From: Planctomycetota bacterium
Lineage (GTDB): Bacteria; Planctomycetota; Planctomycetia; Planctomycetales; Planctomycetaceae
Direction of reading: 5' to 3'
DNA length: 5,869 nucleotides
NCBI GenBank assembly: GCA_024278285.1
Contig: JAJRTM010000770.1
Location: 1 to 5,869 of the forward strand
Position numbers and translations under genes: made by a program. The notes under the pieces are model-generated. The model was not told the DNA's origin, searched no databases, and saw nothing but the letters and a program-made list of their open reading frames with translations. The first letter of the stretch is position 1, and the number at the start of each line of letters is the position of its first letter. This document shows positions 1 through 5,869 of the stretch, one piece after another.

Positions 1-1149
1 GTCTGGACGGCTGGTCTGCTGACGTATGTTTTCGATTTCGACAAACCGGGGCTGAGCCACGAACTGACAAAAAGGCTGGAGCAGCGAGACGCACGCGTTG
101 GAAAGAACAAATACCGCTATGTCTATCATGTGGAAGAGATGAAGTGCCTGCTTGAAGAAATGGTGATGAAGGAGAAGATCAAAACGCAGTTGCATACACG
201 TGTTGTTGCAGCTTATAAAAACGATACGAATCGGCTTACGACAATTGTGACCGAATCGAAATCCGGGCGGCAGGCGTGGAAAGCGGATGTCTTTATTGAT
301 GCAACCGGCGATGGCGATTTGGGGGCGTTGGCCGGATGCGACTGGCAGTTCGGTCGGACGAAAGAATGTCCCTGTCAACCGATGACAATGAACGCGCTGG
401 TGACGGTTCCTGATGTAAAAAAAATCAAGGACTATGTTTTATTTTATGAAGGTGACGATTCCTGGAAATCATGGCAGAACCAGGCTCGCCAGCGCTTCAA
501 GGCTGAAATCAAACGAGCCGGCATCGATCCCTCTTATGGAGAACCGACGCTGTTTCATATGCGAGGCGGCTTGCTCACTTTAATGGTCAACCACGAATAC
601 GGCATCCGCCCGTTTGATGCCGCCCAGGTTTCCGAAGCAACGATGCGATCCCGAGCCGAAGTTGATCGAATCGCCAAAGGGTTGAAGTCGCTGGGGGGAA
701 TTTGGAGTGGGATTGATCTGGTCGCTACCGCAGAGCAAATCGGGATTCGAGATGGACGCCGCATCGAAGGACGTTATCTGGTCACTAAAGACGATTTGAT
801 CAAAGGAGTTCGGCACGAAGACGCCGTCGCCCGTGTCACTTTTGGGGTCGATGTTCATGCTGCAACGAAAAAAGTGAATGTTGATAAAGCAATCAGCAAC
901 GAAGGTGTCCGAATGAGGCCGTACGATATTCCGCTTCGAGCCTTGATTGCAAAAGGTGTCGATGGCTTGATGACAGCAGGTCGCTGCATCAGCGGCGATT
1001 TTCTCGCCCACGCCAGCTACCGCGTCACCGGAAATTCCGTCGCAATGGGAGAAGCCGCAGGAGCCGTCGCCGCCGTCGCATCACGAGACAACCTGCTCCC
1101 ACACGAAGTCAATTGGATAACAGCAAAAGCCCTGTTAAAACAGGATTGA
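1..1149 (+). CDS. FAD-dependent oxidoreductase, PF12831-like (5' end missing)
   Basis: The reading frame is open from the first base and ends at TGA 1147-1149, giving 382 visible residues. The GTG at 130 lies inside conserved family sequence and is not the start. The visible N-terminus begins at a VWTAGL segment that in this family lies some way after the N-terminal GxGxxG dinucleotide-binding motif, so that motif and probably 60-100 residues lie upstream. Seen directly: an acidic DATGDGDLGALAG motif (residues about 100-112), typical of the second FAD-contact region, and a C-terminal block GLMTAGRCISG followed by HASYRVTGNSVAMGEAAGA (322-355), typical of the flavin-closing segment. The family binds FAD and is presumed to oxidise or reduce small organic substrates, but for most members, including planctomycete ones, the substrate is unknown. 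The gene lies 264 bp ahead of a sulfatase gene, so cotranscription is uncertain. Family call is firm; the reaction is not. Confidence 0.9.
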   Translation, partial: VWTAGLLTYVFDFDKPGLSHELTKRLEQRDARVGKNKYRYVYHVEEMKCLLEEMVMKEKIKTQLHTRVVAAYKNDTNRLTTIVTESKSGRQAWKADVFIDATGDGDLGALAGCDWQFGRTKECPCQPMTMNALVTVPDVKKIKDYVLFYEGDDSWKSWQNQARQRFKAEIKRAGIDPSYGEPTLFHMRGGLLTLMVNHEYGIRPFDAAQVSEATMRSRAEVDRIAKGLKSLGGIWSGIDLVATAEQIGIRDGRRIEGRYLVTKDDLIKGVRHEDAVARVTFGVDVHAATKKVNVDKAISNEGVRMRPYDIPLRALIAKGVDGLMTAGRCISGDFLAHASYRVTGNSVAMGEAAGAVAAVASRDNLLPHEVNWITAKALLKQD

Positions 1150-1182
1150 ATGTAACAATATCTGCCCGGCGAACGCAGTTTC

Positions 1183-1333
1183 GTAGGATGGCGTGCTTGC
1201 ATCCATCTTCGCGTGCCAGGTTGCATTCAATGACAAAAAAGAGTTACAACTGTTATCATTTGGCACTAGATTCACCGGCATTAGATTGACGAACTGGAAA
1301 CCGTATTTGATGGATGCAAGCACGCCATCCTAC
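1183..1333. repeat. REPIN- or MITE-like element with 25-bp perfect inverted arms
   Basis: Bases 1183-1207 and 1309-1333 are exact reverse complements over 25 bp, separated by 101 bp; the match stops sharply at both ends. Each arm starts with GTAGGATGG from the outside and is itself an imperfect palindrome: GATGG (1187-1191) can pair with CCATC (1203-1207), and TGC/GCA sit inside. Two palindromic units facing each other across a spacer is the layout of a REPIN (paired REP sequences mobilised by a RAYT transposase); a short non-autonomous transposon (MITE) is the alternative. No transposase frame fits inside, and no clear target-site duplication was found in the flanks. It lies wholly between the oxidoreductase stop and the sulfatase start. 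As RNA it could fold into a long hairpin that separates the two transcripts, but there is no T-tract typical of an intrinsic terminator. Confidence 0.75.
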
Positions 1334-1413
1334 ATTTTGAGGTCTTCCATAACGACGCGTCCCAGCCTACCAACTTATTAAACGAGAGAAACAAACAACC
1401 TAAAAAGAACATC

Positions 1414-2952
1414 ATGAAAAAAAATAATTTACTGTCTCTGTTAATTGCCTTTGTTTTGTTTGCGAATGCCGCAACTTTTATTGAAGCTGCGAATCGCCCG
1501 AATGTCATCGTCATCATGGCGGATGACCTGGGGATTGGGGATGTTTCGCCGACGAATCCGGATTGCAAAATTAAGACGCCACATTTGCAAACGATGGCTA
1601 ATGAAGGGATCACATTTTTTGATGCTCATACGCCAAGTGCGGTTTGCACGCCGACTCGTTATGGGCTTCTCACCGGTCGTTACAATTGGCGGTCTCGTCT
1701 TGCCAAGGGGGTTTTGTGGGGCGAGAGTGAGCATCTGATTCCCGCGGATCGCCCCACGTTAGGGCACTTGATGCGTGGTGCGGGTTACCATACTGCGATG
1801 ATCGGCAAATGGCATCTCGGTTGGGACTGGCACAAAGTCGATGGCAAAATCGATTTCACCAAAGCGGTAAAAAACGGCCCTGATATCAACGGATTCGATC
1901 AATATTACGGGCATTGTGCTTCGCTCGATATGCCACCGTATGTCTGGGTTGATACCGGTCGCATTACTGCGATTCCCAACCGCGAAGAGGGTGTCAGTAA
2001 AAAAGAAGATCGCTACGGCTGGTATCGCAAAGGGCCGATTGGACCTGATTTTCATATTGATGACGTGTTGCCACATTTGTTCGGGAAATCGATTGCCCAT
2101 ATCAAAAAACAATCCGCAGATGCAAAAGCAGGCAAACCATTTTTCCTTTACCTTGCCCTGCCCGCTCCTCATACACCGATTGTTCCGGTGCCACCGTTTA
2201 AGGATGCGAGTAAGCTCAACCCGTATGCCGATTTTGTCATGCAGGTTGATCACCACATGGGGCAGGTCTTTGCAGCCCTGAAAGAAAACGGTATCGACAA
2301 AAACACCCTCGTCTTTTTCACCAGCGATAACGGCTGTTCGCCCGAAGCAAATTTCCCGCTTCTCAAAGAACATGGTCACGATCCGAGCGGCGGTTACCGT
2401 GGTCACAAGGCAGATATCTACGAAGGGGGGCATCGGGTGCCGTTGATCGTTCGCTGGCCTGGTCATATTAAAGAGGGACAAAAGACAAACGCACTCGCCT
2501 GTTTGACCGATATTTACACCACGCTGGAAGAGTTGGCCGAACAGCCCCGCAAGAAAACCGGCGGCGAAGATGGTTTCAGCTTGTTGAAAGTCTTTGGCGG
2601 TGCAGATTCTTCCTGCAGAGATGCACTGATCAGTCATTCCATCAACGGAAGTTTTGCCATCCGTCAGGGAAAATGGAAACTCTGCCTTTCTGCAGGCAGC
2701 GGCGGCTGGAGCGCCCCCAAAGATAACGTCGCGCTCAAACAAGGCTTACCCCCCATGCAACTGTTCAATCTGGAACAAGACCGGGCAGAAAAAAACAATC
2801 TGCTCGATAAACATCCCGCCAAAGTGAAAGAGTTGTTGCATTTACTCAATCAACAAATAAAAAACGGCCGCTGCACACCAGGAGAAACCGTCCCCAATGA
2901 CCGCGAAATCAAGTTCCTGCCCAAAGGAGTGACGATTTCCTCACGTGATTGA
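1414..2952 (+). CDS. Secreted type I sulfatase (arylsulfatase family, formylglycine-dependent)
   Basis: This is a 512-residue hydrolase predicted to cleave sulfate esters, probably from polysaccharides, outside the cytoplasm. Residues 1-26 form a signal peptide (MKKNN, hydrophobic core, then small residues ending IEAA). Next come NRPNVIVIMADDLG (27-40), whose D37 and D38 are metal ligands; the sulfatase signature CTPTR (78-82) with LLTGR behind it, where C78 is the residue matured to formylglycine; GKWHLG (131-136); APHTP (251-255); FTSDNG (302-307) with metal ligands D305 and N306; and K332 in GHKADIYEGG. All expected active-site motifs are present and length is normal for the family. The ATG at 1414 is chosen because it gives the complete signal peptide; upstream there is only A-rich sequence and no strong Shine-Dalgarno. 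Cysteine-type maturation implies an anSME or FGE enzyme encoded elsewhere. The natural substrate cannot be read from the sequence. Confidence 0.96.
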   Translation: MKKNNLLSLLIAFVLFANAATFIEAANRPNVIVIMADDLGIGDVSPTNPDCKIKTPHLQTMANEGITFFDAHTPSAVCTPTRYGLLTGRYNWRSRLAKGVLWGESEHLIPADRPTLGHLMRGAGYHTAMIGKWHLGWDWHKVDGKIDFTKAVKNGPDINGFDQYYGHCASLDMPPYVWVDTGRITAIPNREEGVSKKEDRYGWYRKGPIGPDFHIDDVLPHLFGKSIAHIKKQSADAKAGKPFFLYLALPAPHTPIVPVPPFKDASKLNPYADFVMQVDHHMGQVFAALKENGIDKNTLVFFTSDNGCSPEANFPLLKEHGHDPSGGYRGHKADIYEGGHRVPLIVRWPGHIKEGQKTNALACLTDIYTTLEELAEQPRKKTGGEDGFSLLKVFGGADSSCRDALISHSINGSFAIRQGKWKLCLSAGSGGWSAPKDNVALKQGLPPMQLFNLEQDRAEKNNLLDKHPAKVKELLHLLNQQIKNGRCTPGETVPNDREIKFLPKGVTISSRD

Positions 2953-2977
2953 ATTTGGATTTGTATTCCTGTTATCC

Positions 2978-2989
2978 AGTCTACAGACT
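2978..2989. promoter_or_regulatory. Short palindrome abutting the KAP NTPase start (possible operator)
   Basis: AGTCT (2978-2982) and AGACT (2985-2989) are perfect inverted arms around a 2-base centre, five bases upstream of the ATG at 2995. A 2-base loop is too tight for a stable RNA hairpin of this length, so a DNA-level protein site is the likelier reading. It occupies the place where a Shine-Dalgarno would be expected, and none is seen there. Five-base arms can arise by chance, so this is weak. Confidence 0.25.
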
Positions 2990-2994
2990 AAAAA

Positions 2995-4371
2995 ATGACA
3001 ATGAAAATAACCACTTTTGAAGAAGACCTACTCGGCCTTAATAATTTTGCTCAACGACTTGAACGGTTTATAGCTACTGAGCATGATTTTGTTGAAGGCA
3101 GCTTAGTTGTCGCATTGAGCTCAAAGTATGGTGCTGGAAAAACTACTTTCCTTCAAATGTGGAAATCATCCTTGGAAGTTCCAGATGCAGGAAAAGTTAA
3201 GCCCATAGTGATTTCTCTGAATGCGTGGGAAAGCGATTACTATGGTGACCCTCTGTTTGCTATCGCTTCAGCAATGATTGAGCGTATCGATGAAAGTGAT
3301 AAAGACTCTGCCGGAACTCTTAAAGAAGCGATGAAGGATATTGGATGGTTTGGAGTTGCTATCGGATCGCAGATGGTTGAGAAAGCTACTGGAATAAAAC
3401 CAGCGGAAGCTGGCATGTCTGCGAAAGGTAAAAAGAAGGAACGAAATGAAACTGTCCCTCTTCATCATGATACGTTTGCGATCTATCAAAATAGACGCGA
3501 TGCGATGAAAAAACTAAAAGAGGGGATTGAGAAATTTGTAGCTGCTTCGGATCAAAAAGTGTTGTTCCTCGTTGACGAGTTAGATAGATGCAGGCCTGAT
3601 TATGCAATCGACTATTTGGAAACAATTAAGCACATTTTTGATATCAATGATGTAGCGTTTGTACTCGCTGCTGATCGTCAACAGTTAGAAAACTCAGCAA
3701 AAATGGCATTTGGTCAAGACCTCGATTTTGAGGAGTATTATAGAAAGTTTGTGCATCGTGAAGTGACACTACCGCCGATATCAGAATCTGGATATCAAAA
3801 ACTGGCTGAAAAGTATGTGGATTACTACCTGAAACGTGAAGGATTCAGGGACTGCTCCATGGAACTGAGCCACAGTCGATTAGACAATGTTACAGAACTT
3901 GTGGGTGGCTTGAAATTAACTCCCCGGCAGATACAAGAGGTTTTTCGAATTCTTGGACATCTTCTCCATACTTCAGATGACAAACAAGGAACATTGCCAT
4001 GGTGTATTGCAGTAGGCTCTATAATAATGGCGATGTTAAAAATTGGAGAGTCGGAAATGTTTCATTCACTGGGTGAACAACAACTTGATCCTAAAGAAGC
4101 GGTATCTTTCTTACAAAACAGGCTTGAGGAAAACAGTCACGTTGAATGGTGGCTTTCTCTTTTTTATACAGGCGATGGATTGAAGACCATTGAAAATGAA
4201 TCCTTTGAAGAGGTTAAGCGGCGAGCAGGATTATCAAACGAAACGGCGAGTCCCGCTAAAGGCCGCCGTGACGAAGGACTCAGCCAATGGTATTTAGGCT
4301 GGGGCCGTAAGCAGTCAGATCAATTCAGCCAAATATATGAGAAAATCCAACAGGTTGCGCAGTGGGATTAA
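2995..4371 (+). CDS. KAP-family P-loop NTPase (soluble)
   Basis: This 458-residue protein matches the KAP NTPase family (PF07693). Walker A is SKYGAGKTTF (43-52), with K49 and T50. The KAP-typical LNAWESDYYGDPLFAI follows at 75-90. A charged, lysine-rich linker occupies about 136-160. Walker B and its extension are VLFLVDELDRCRPDYAIDYL (189-208), then IKHIFDINDVAFVLAADRQQL (211-231), and a downstream YYRKFVHREVTLPPIS motif lies at 248-263. Many KAP proteins carry membrane helices between Walker A and B; none is evident here and there is no signal peptide, so it should be cytosolic. Position 43 is Ser where the consensus first residue of Walker A is usually Gly or Ala. The start could be 2995 or the in-frame ATG at 3001; neither has a clear Shine-Dalgarno. 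Sampled lines are about 43% G+C against 50-60% in the sulfatase. KAP members include phage-exclusion protein PifA, but the role of this one is unknown. Confidence 0.92.
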   Translation: MTMKITTFEEDLLGLNNFAQRLERFIATEHDFVEGSLVVALSSKYGAGKTTFLQMWKSSLEVPDAGKVKPIVISLNAWESDYYGDPLFAIASAMIERIDESDKDSAGTLKEAMKDIGWFGVAIGSQMVEKATGIKPAEAGMSAKGKKKERNETVPLHHDTFAIYQNRRDAMKKLKEGIEKFVAASDQKVLFLVDELDRCRPDYAIDYLETIKHIFDINDVAFVLAADRQQLENSAKMAFGQDLDFEEYYRKFVHREVTLPPISESGYQKLAEKYVDYYLKREGFRDCSMELSHSRLDNVTELVGGLKLTPRQIQEVFRILGHLLHTSDDKQGTLPWCIAVGSIIMAMLKIGESEMFHSLGEQQLDPKEAVSFLQNRLEENSHVEWWLSLFYTGDGLKTIENESFEEVKRRAGLSNETASPAKGRRDEGLSQWYLGWGRKQSDQFSQIYEKIQQVAQWD

Positions 4372-4383
4372 CGGTGGAGTAGC

Positions 4384-4536
4384 ATGGTTCGATATCCTGT
4401 ATACGTTCATAACTGTTTCATCGACATTCACATACCATGCTGCATCTTTTCGGCTACCAATAACCAACAAGCCAACAACTTAAACGCTCGAAAGTCACCA
4501 GGGCCATCACTGGCCCGGCTCGCCTCAGGGAATTGA
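4384..4536 (+). CDS. Possible 50-codon small ORF between KAP NTPase and esterase
   Basis: An ATG at 4384 opens a 50-codon frame ending at TGA 4534-4536, two bases before the esterase ATG. It is preceded by a strong Shine-Dalgarno-like GGTGGAG (4373-4379), four bases from the ATG and directly after the KAP stop at 4369-4371. This is the best ribosome-binding-like sequence near the KAP gene. The peptide starts MVRYPVYVHN, contains paired cysteines (PCC, residues 18-20), and its last third is encoded by the hairpin and ribosome-binding region of the next gene. No domain is recognised. It might be a leader peptide whose translation affects the esterase start, a small partner of the KAP protein, or chance. 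The Shine-Dalgarno and the end-to-start abutment argue for it; short length and odd composition (N- and Q-rich centre) argue against. Confidence 0.22.
   Translation: MVRYPVYVHNCFIDIHIPCCIFSATNNQQANNLNARKSPGPSLARLASGN
4501..4516 (+). promoter_or_regulatory. Hairpin in the leader of the esterase gene
   Basis: GGGCCA (4501-4506) and TGGCCC (4511-4516) are perfect 6-bp arms around the 4-base loop TCAC, a G+C-rich and stable RNA hairpin. It ends 10 bases before the ribosome binding site at 4527-4530. No T-tract follows, so it does not look like an intrinsic terminator. It could modulate translation or protect the 5' end of the mRNA, or be the remains of a terminator for the KAP gene. Confidence 0.4.
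4527..4530 (+). promoter_or_regulatory. Ribosome binding site that sets the esterase start
   Basis: AGGG lies 8 bases before ATG 4539. The same frame also has a TTG at 4533, but that would be only 2 bases from this site, so ATG 4539 is the better start. Confidence 0.55.
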
Positions 4537-4538
4537 CC

Positions 4539-5771
4539 ATGAAATCAAACAGTCGTTTCTTACAAGTGATTCTGTTGAATTGTCTCTATATCAGCATTGT
4601 TGTTTCTTCCGGATTTGCAGCGGAGGCGAATTTTCCCAAGACAATGGCTCGGCTGCAATCGAGCGAACCGCTCAAGATTGTCTGTTTTGGGGACAGTGTG
4701 ACCGGGGTTTATTATCACACGGGCAGTCGGCGGGCTTATACCGATATGGTTGGGATTGCCATTAAGAAATTGTATCCCGAATCGCAATTGACAATGATCA
4801 ATGCGGGGATCAGCGGACATACAACCGTCAATGCTTTGGCTCGAATTGATCGGGATGTTCTCAAGCATACCCCGACATTGGTAACGGTGATGTTTGGTTT
4901 GAATGATATGACTCGTGTTCCGTTGGAAACGTATGAAGCGAATCTGAAAACGATCATTCAAAAGTGCAGAAAAGTTGGCGCGGAAGTTTTACTTTGCACT
5001 CCTAACAACGTCGTCAGCACAGCCGGGCGTCCGAGCGAAGTTCTGATTAAGTATTGCGATGTCGTAAGGAAAGTTGCGAGGGAGAAAAACGTTTCGCTTT
5101 GCGACTGCTATCAACAGATGGACTTGCTACGAAAGAAGAACGAACAGGAATGGCGGTTTTTGCTCAGCGATGAAATTCATCCTAATATGAGTGGGCATCG
5201 AACGATGGCACAGATGATCGTAAAATCCATAACCGGACAAGCCGTTTCGTTGGCTGATGTTGGTCCTCCGCAACCGATTTTTCTGCGAACGCAATCGCTT
5301 ATTCAGGCCAATCAACCAATCAAAATTATCGCGATGCCTCCGCTGGACAAGCTCATTCGGCAAGCATTTCAGGAAATTGCCCCAAAAGCAAAACTGGAAA
5401 TTATAGTCTGGCCGGTTCAAGGGAAATCGTTGAAGCAGATTCATGCTGATTCCAAAAGGATCGTCCGTCCACAAAAACCGGATCTTGTTCTGATTGCCAT
5501 CCCGCGTGCTGCAATGCAAGGGACGCTCGCAGAAAATTTTCATGATTATAGCTGGACAATGAATTACTCCTTGAATTTCGGGAAACCGACCTGGGATTGT
5601 GTTATCGTCCACCCGGCGGTTTTTACCTCTGAATATGCAAATGCCAAACAGAACGATTTCGTTCGCAAAGTTGTTCGCGCCCAGGACCTTTCATTGATTG
5701 ATCGCAATGAAAATCAAAAAGAGAGTGCTCAGGAAATGGTGACCGACTGGTTGAAGAAACAGCTTGATTAA
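4539..5771 (+). CDS. Secreted SGNH/GDSL hydrolase with a degenerate second SGNH-like domain
   Basis: This is a 410-residue exported esterase. Residues 1-28 form a signal peptide (MKSNSRF, hydrophobic stretch, GFAA). The catalytic SGNH domain spans about 44-235: block I CFGDSV with nucleophile S53; block II INAGISGHTT with G90/G93; block III MFGLNDM with N122; block V SDEIHPN with D211 and H214. All four SGNH residues are present. Such enzymes remove acyl groups, often acetyl from sugars; the substrate here is unknown. Residues 261-405 resemble the first domain again: 282-325 aligns without gaps to 80-123, and FVRKVVRAQDLSLID (374-388) matches VVRKVAREKNVSLCD (175-189). The copy lacks GDS (it has PPL at 267-269), N122 becomes A324, and the D-x-x-H loop is missing, so it should be catalytically dead. 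ATG 4539 is preferred to an in-frame TTG at 4533 on ribosome-site spacing. The next gene follows after 24 bp, so cotranscription is likely. Confidence 0.93.
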   Translation: MKSNSRFLQVILLNCLYISIVVSSGFAAEANFPKTMARLQSSEPLKIVCFGDSVTGVYYHTGSRRAYTDMVGIAIKKLYPESQLTMINAGISGHTTVNALARIDRDVLKHTPTLVTVMFGLNDMTRVPLETYEANLKTIIQKCRKVGAEVLLCTPNNVVSTAGRPSEVLIKYCDVVRKVAREKNVSLCDCYQQMDLLRKKNEQEWRFLLSDEIHPNMSGHRTMAQMIVKSITGQAVSLADVGPPQPIFLRTQSLIQANQPIKIIAMPPLDKLIRQAFQEIAPKAKLEIIVWPVQGKSLKQIHADSKRIVRPQKPDLVLIAIPRAAMQGTLAENFHDYSWTMNYSLNFGKPTWDCVIVHPAVFTSEYANAKQNDFVRKVVRAQDLSLIDRNENQKESAQEMVTDWLKKQLD

Positions 5772-5795
5772 GAGTGGAGAGAGAAAGAGAAACAA

Positions 5796-5869
5796 ATGCC
5801 AGAAACGATGATGAATTGGATTCGTGAAATTGTCTCCCTCGGAATACGCCGCCCGGGGTCTCCGGAGGA
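5796..5869 (+). CDS. N-terminus of an unidentified protein, possibly M28-like peptidase (3' end missing)
   Basis: An ATG at 5796 opens a frame that continues to the window end (24 codons plus 2 bases). The A/G-rich stretch 5776-5790 (GGAGA then GAGAAAGAGA) lies just upstream and could bind the ribosome. The 24-bp gap after the esterase stop suggests an operon. The visible peptide begins MPETMMNWIREIV and continues SLGIRRPGSPE. A pattern of hydrophobic helix followed by LGxRRPGSPE resembles the start of the mature region of M28 aminopeptidases, where a glycine-arginine-proline-glycine-serine segment is common. That is a guess from a very short match; no metal-binding residue is in view. There is no signal peptide in the visible part. 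In-frame ATGs at 5808 and 5811 are alternative starts. Confidence 0.6.
   Translation, partial: MPETMMNWIREIVSLGIRRPGSPE

Noticed and set aside
580..1011. 143-codon frame on the - strand inside the oxidoreductase gene
   Set aside because: Antisense shadow of a well-conserved FAD protein; no domain, no ribosome site.
1131..1144. Palindrome CCTGTTAAAACAGG at the end of the oxidoreductase gene as a terminator
   Set aside because: Loop of two bases, low G+C stem, inside the coding sequence, and no T-tract follows.
1135..1381. Two roughly 62-codon frames, one on each strand, sharing the peptide MDASTPSY
   Set aside because: The shared peptide comes from translating the two inverted arms of the repeat element on opposite strands. 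The frames are a by-product of the repeat.
1759..2742. Long open frame (about 327 codons) on the - strand across the sulfatase gene
   Set aside because: It lies antisense to a gene with complete sulfatase motifs, and its translation has no recognisable domain and unusual composition. It is a shadow of the coding strand.
2941..2948. TCACGTGA palindrome at the sulfatase 3' end
   Set aside because: Eight-base palindrome within codons near the stop; expected by chance and with no supporting context.
2953..2977. Sigma-70 promoter for the KAP gene (TTGGAT with a downstream TTATCC)
   Set aside because: The spacer is about 11 bases, far from the usual 17, and planctomycete promoters are not predictable by eye from this.
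3586..3660. Reading the KAP gene as a AAA+ ATPase or ABC ATPase
   Set aside because: The DELDRCRPDY segment followed by IKHIFD and VAFVLAADRQQL is characteristic of KAP; there is no ABC signature motif.

Overview
The window reads as a stretch of a free-living Gram-negative chromosome, most likely a planctomycete (Planctomycetota). The reasons are the gene types and their style: a PF12831-type FAD-dependent oxidoreductase, a secreted type I sulfatase of the formylglycine class, and a secreted SGNH/GDSL esterase. Base composition looks near 50% G+C, spacing between genes is loose, and Shine-Dalgarno signals are weak. Verrucomicrobia or Lentisphaerae would also fit. No RNA gene, CRISPR array or intact insertion sequence was seen.

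Layout, all on the + strand: (1) the 3' part of an FAD-dependent oxidoreductase gene (<1-1149), cut by the window start; (2) a 264-bp gap holding a 151-bp element bounded by two perfect 25-bp inverted arms (1183-1207 and 1309-1333), which looks like a REPIN or small MITE; (3) an exported sulfatase (1414-2952); (4) a 42-bp gap with a short palindrome next to the start codon; (5) a cytosolic KAP-family P-loop NTPase (2995-4371), visibly richer in A+T than its neighbours; (6) a 167-bp gap with a possible 50-codon ORF and a hairpin just ahead of a good ribosome binding site; (7) an exported SGNH esterase (4539-5771) whose second half appears to be a degenerate copy of the catalytic fold; (8) the first 24 codons of another gene (5796->5869), perhaps an M28-like peptidase.

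The oxidoreductase, sulfatase and esterase fit the degradative repertoire that planctomycetes use on sulfated and acylated polysaccharides: the sulfatase would remove sulfate esters and the esterase acyl groups, both outside the cytoplasm. The KAP NTPase does not belong to that theme. It is the best candidate for an accessory or acquired gene, but nothing in the window shows it to be part of a multi-gene system. The least expected structures are the inverted-arm element, the pseudo-SGNH second domain, and the lone soluble KAP NTPase.
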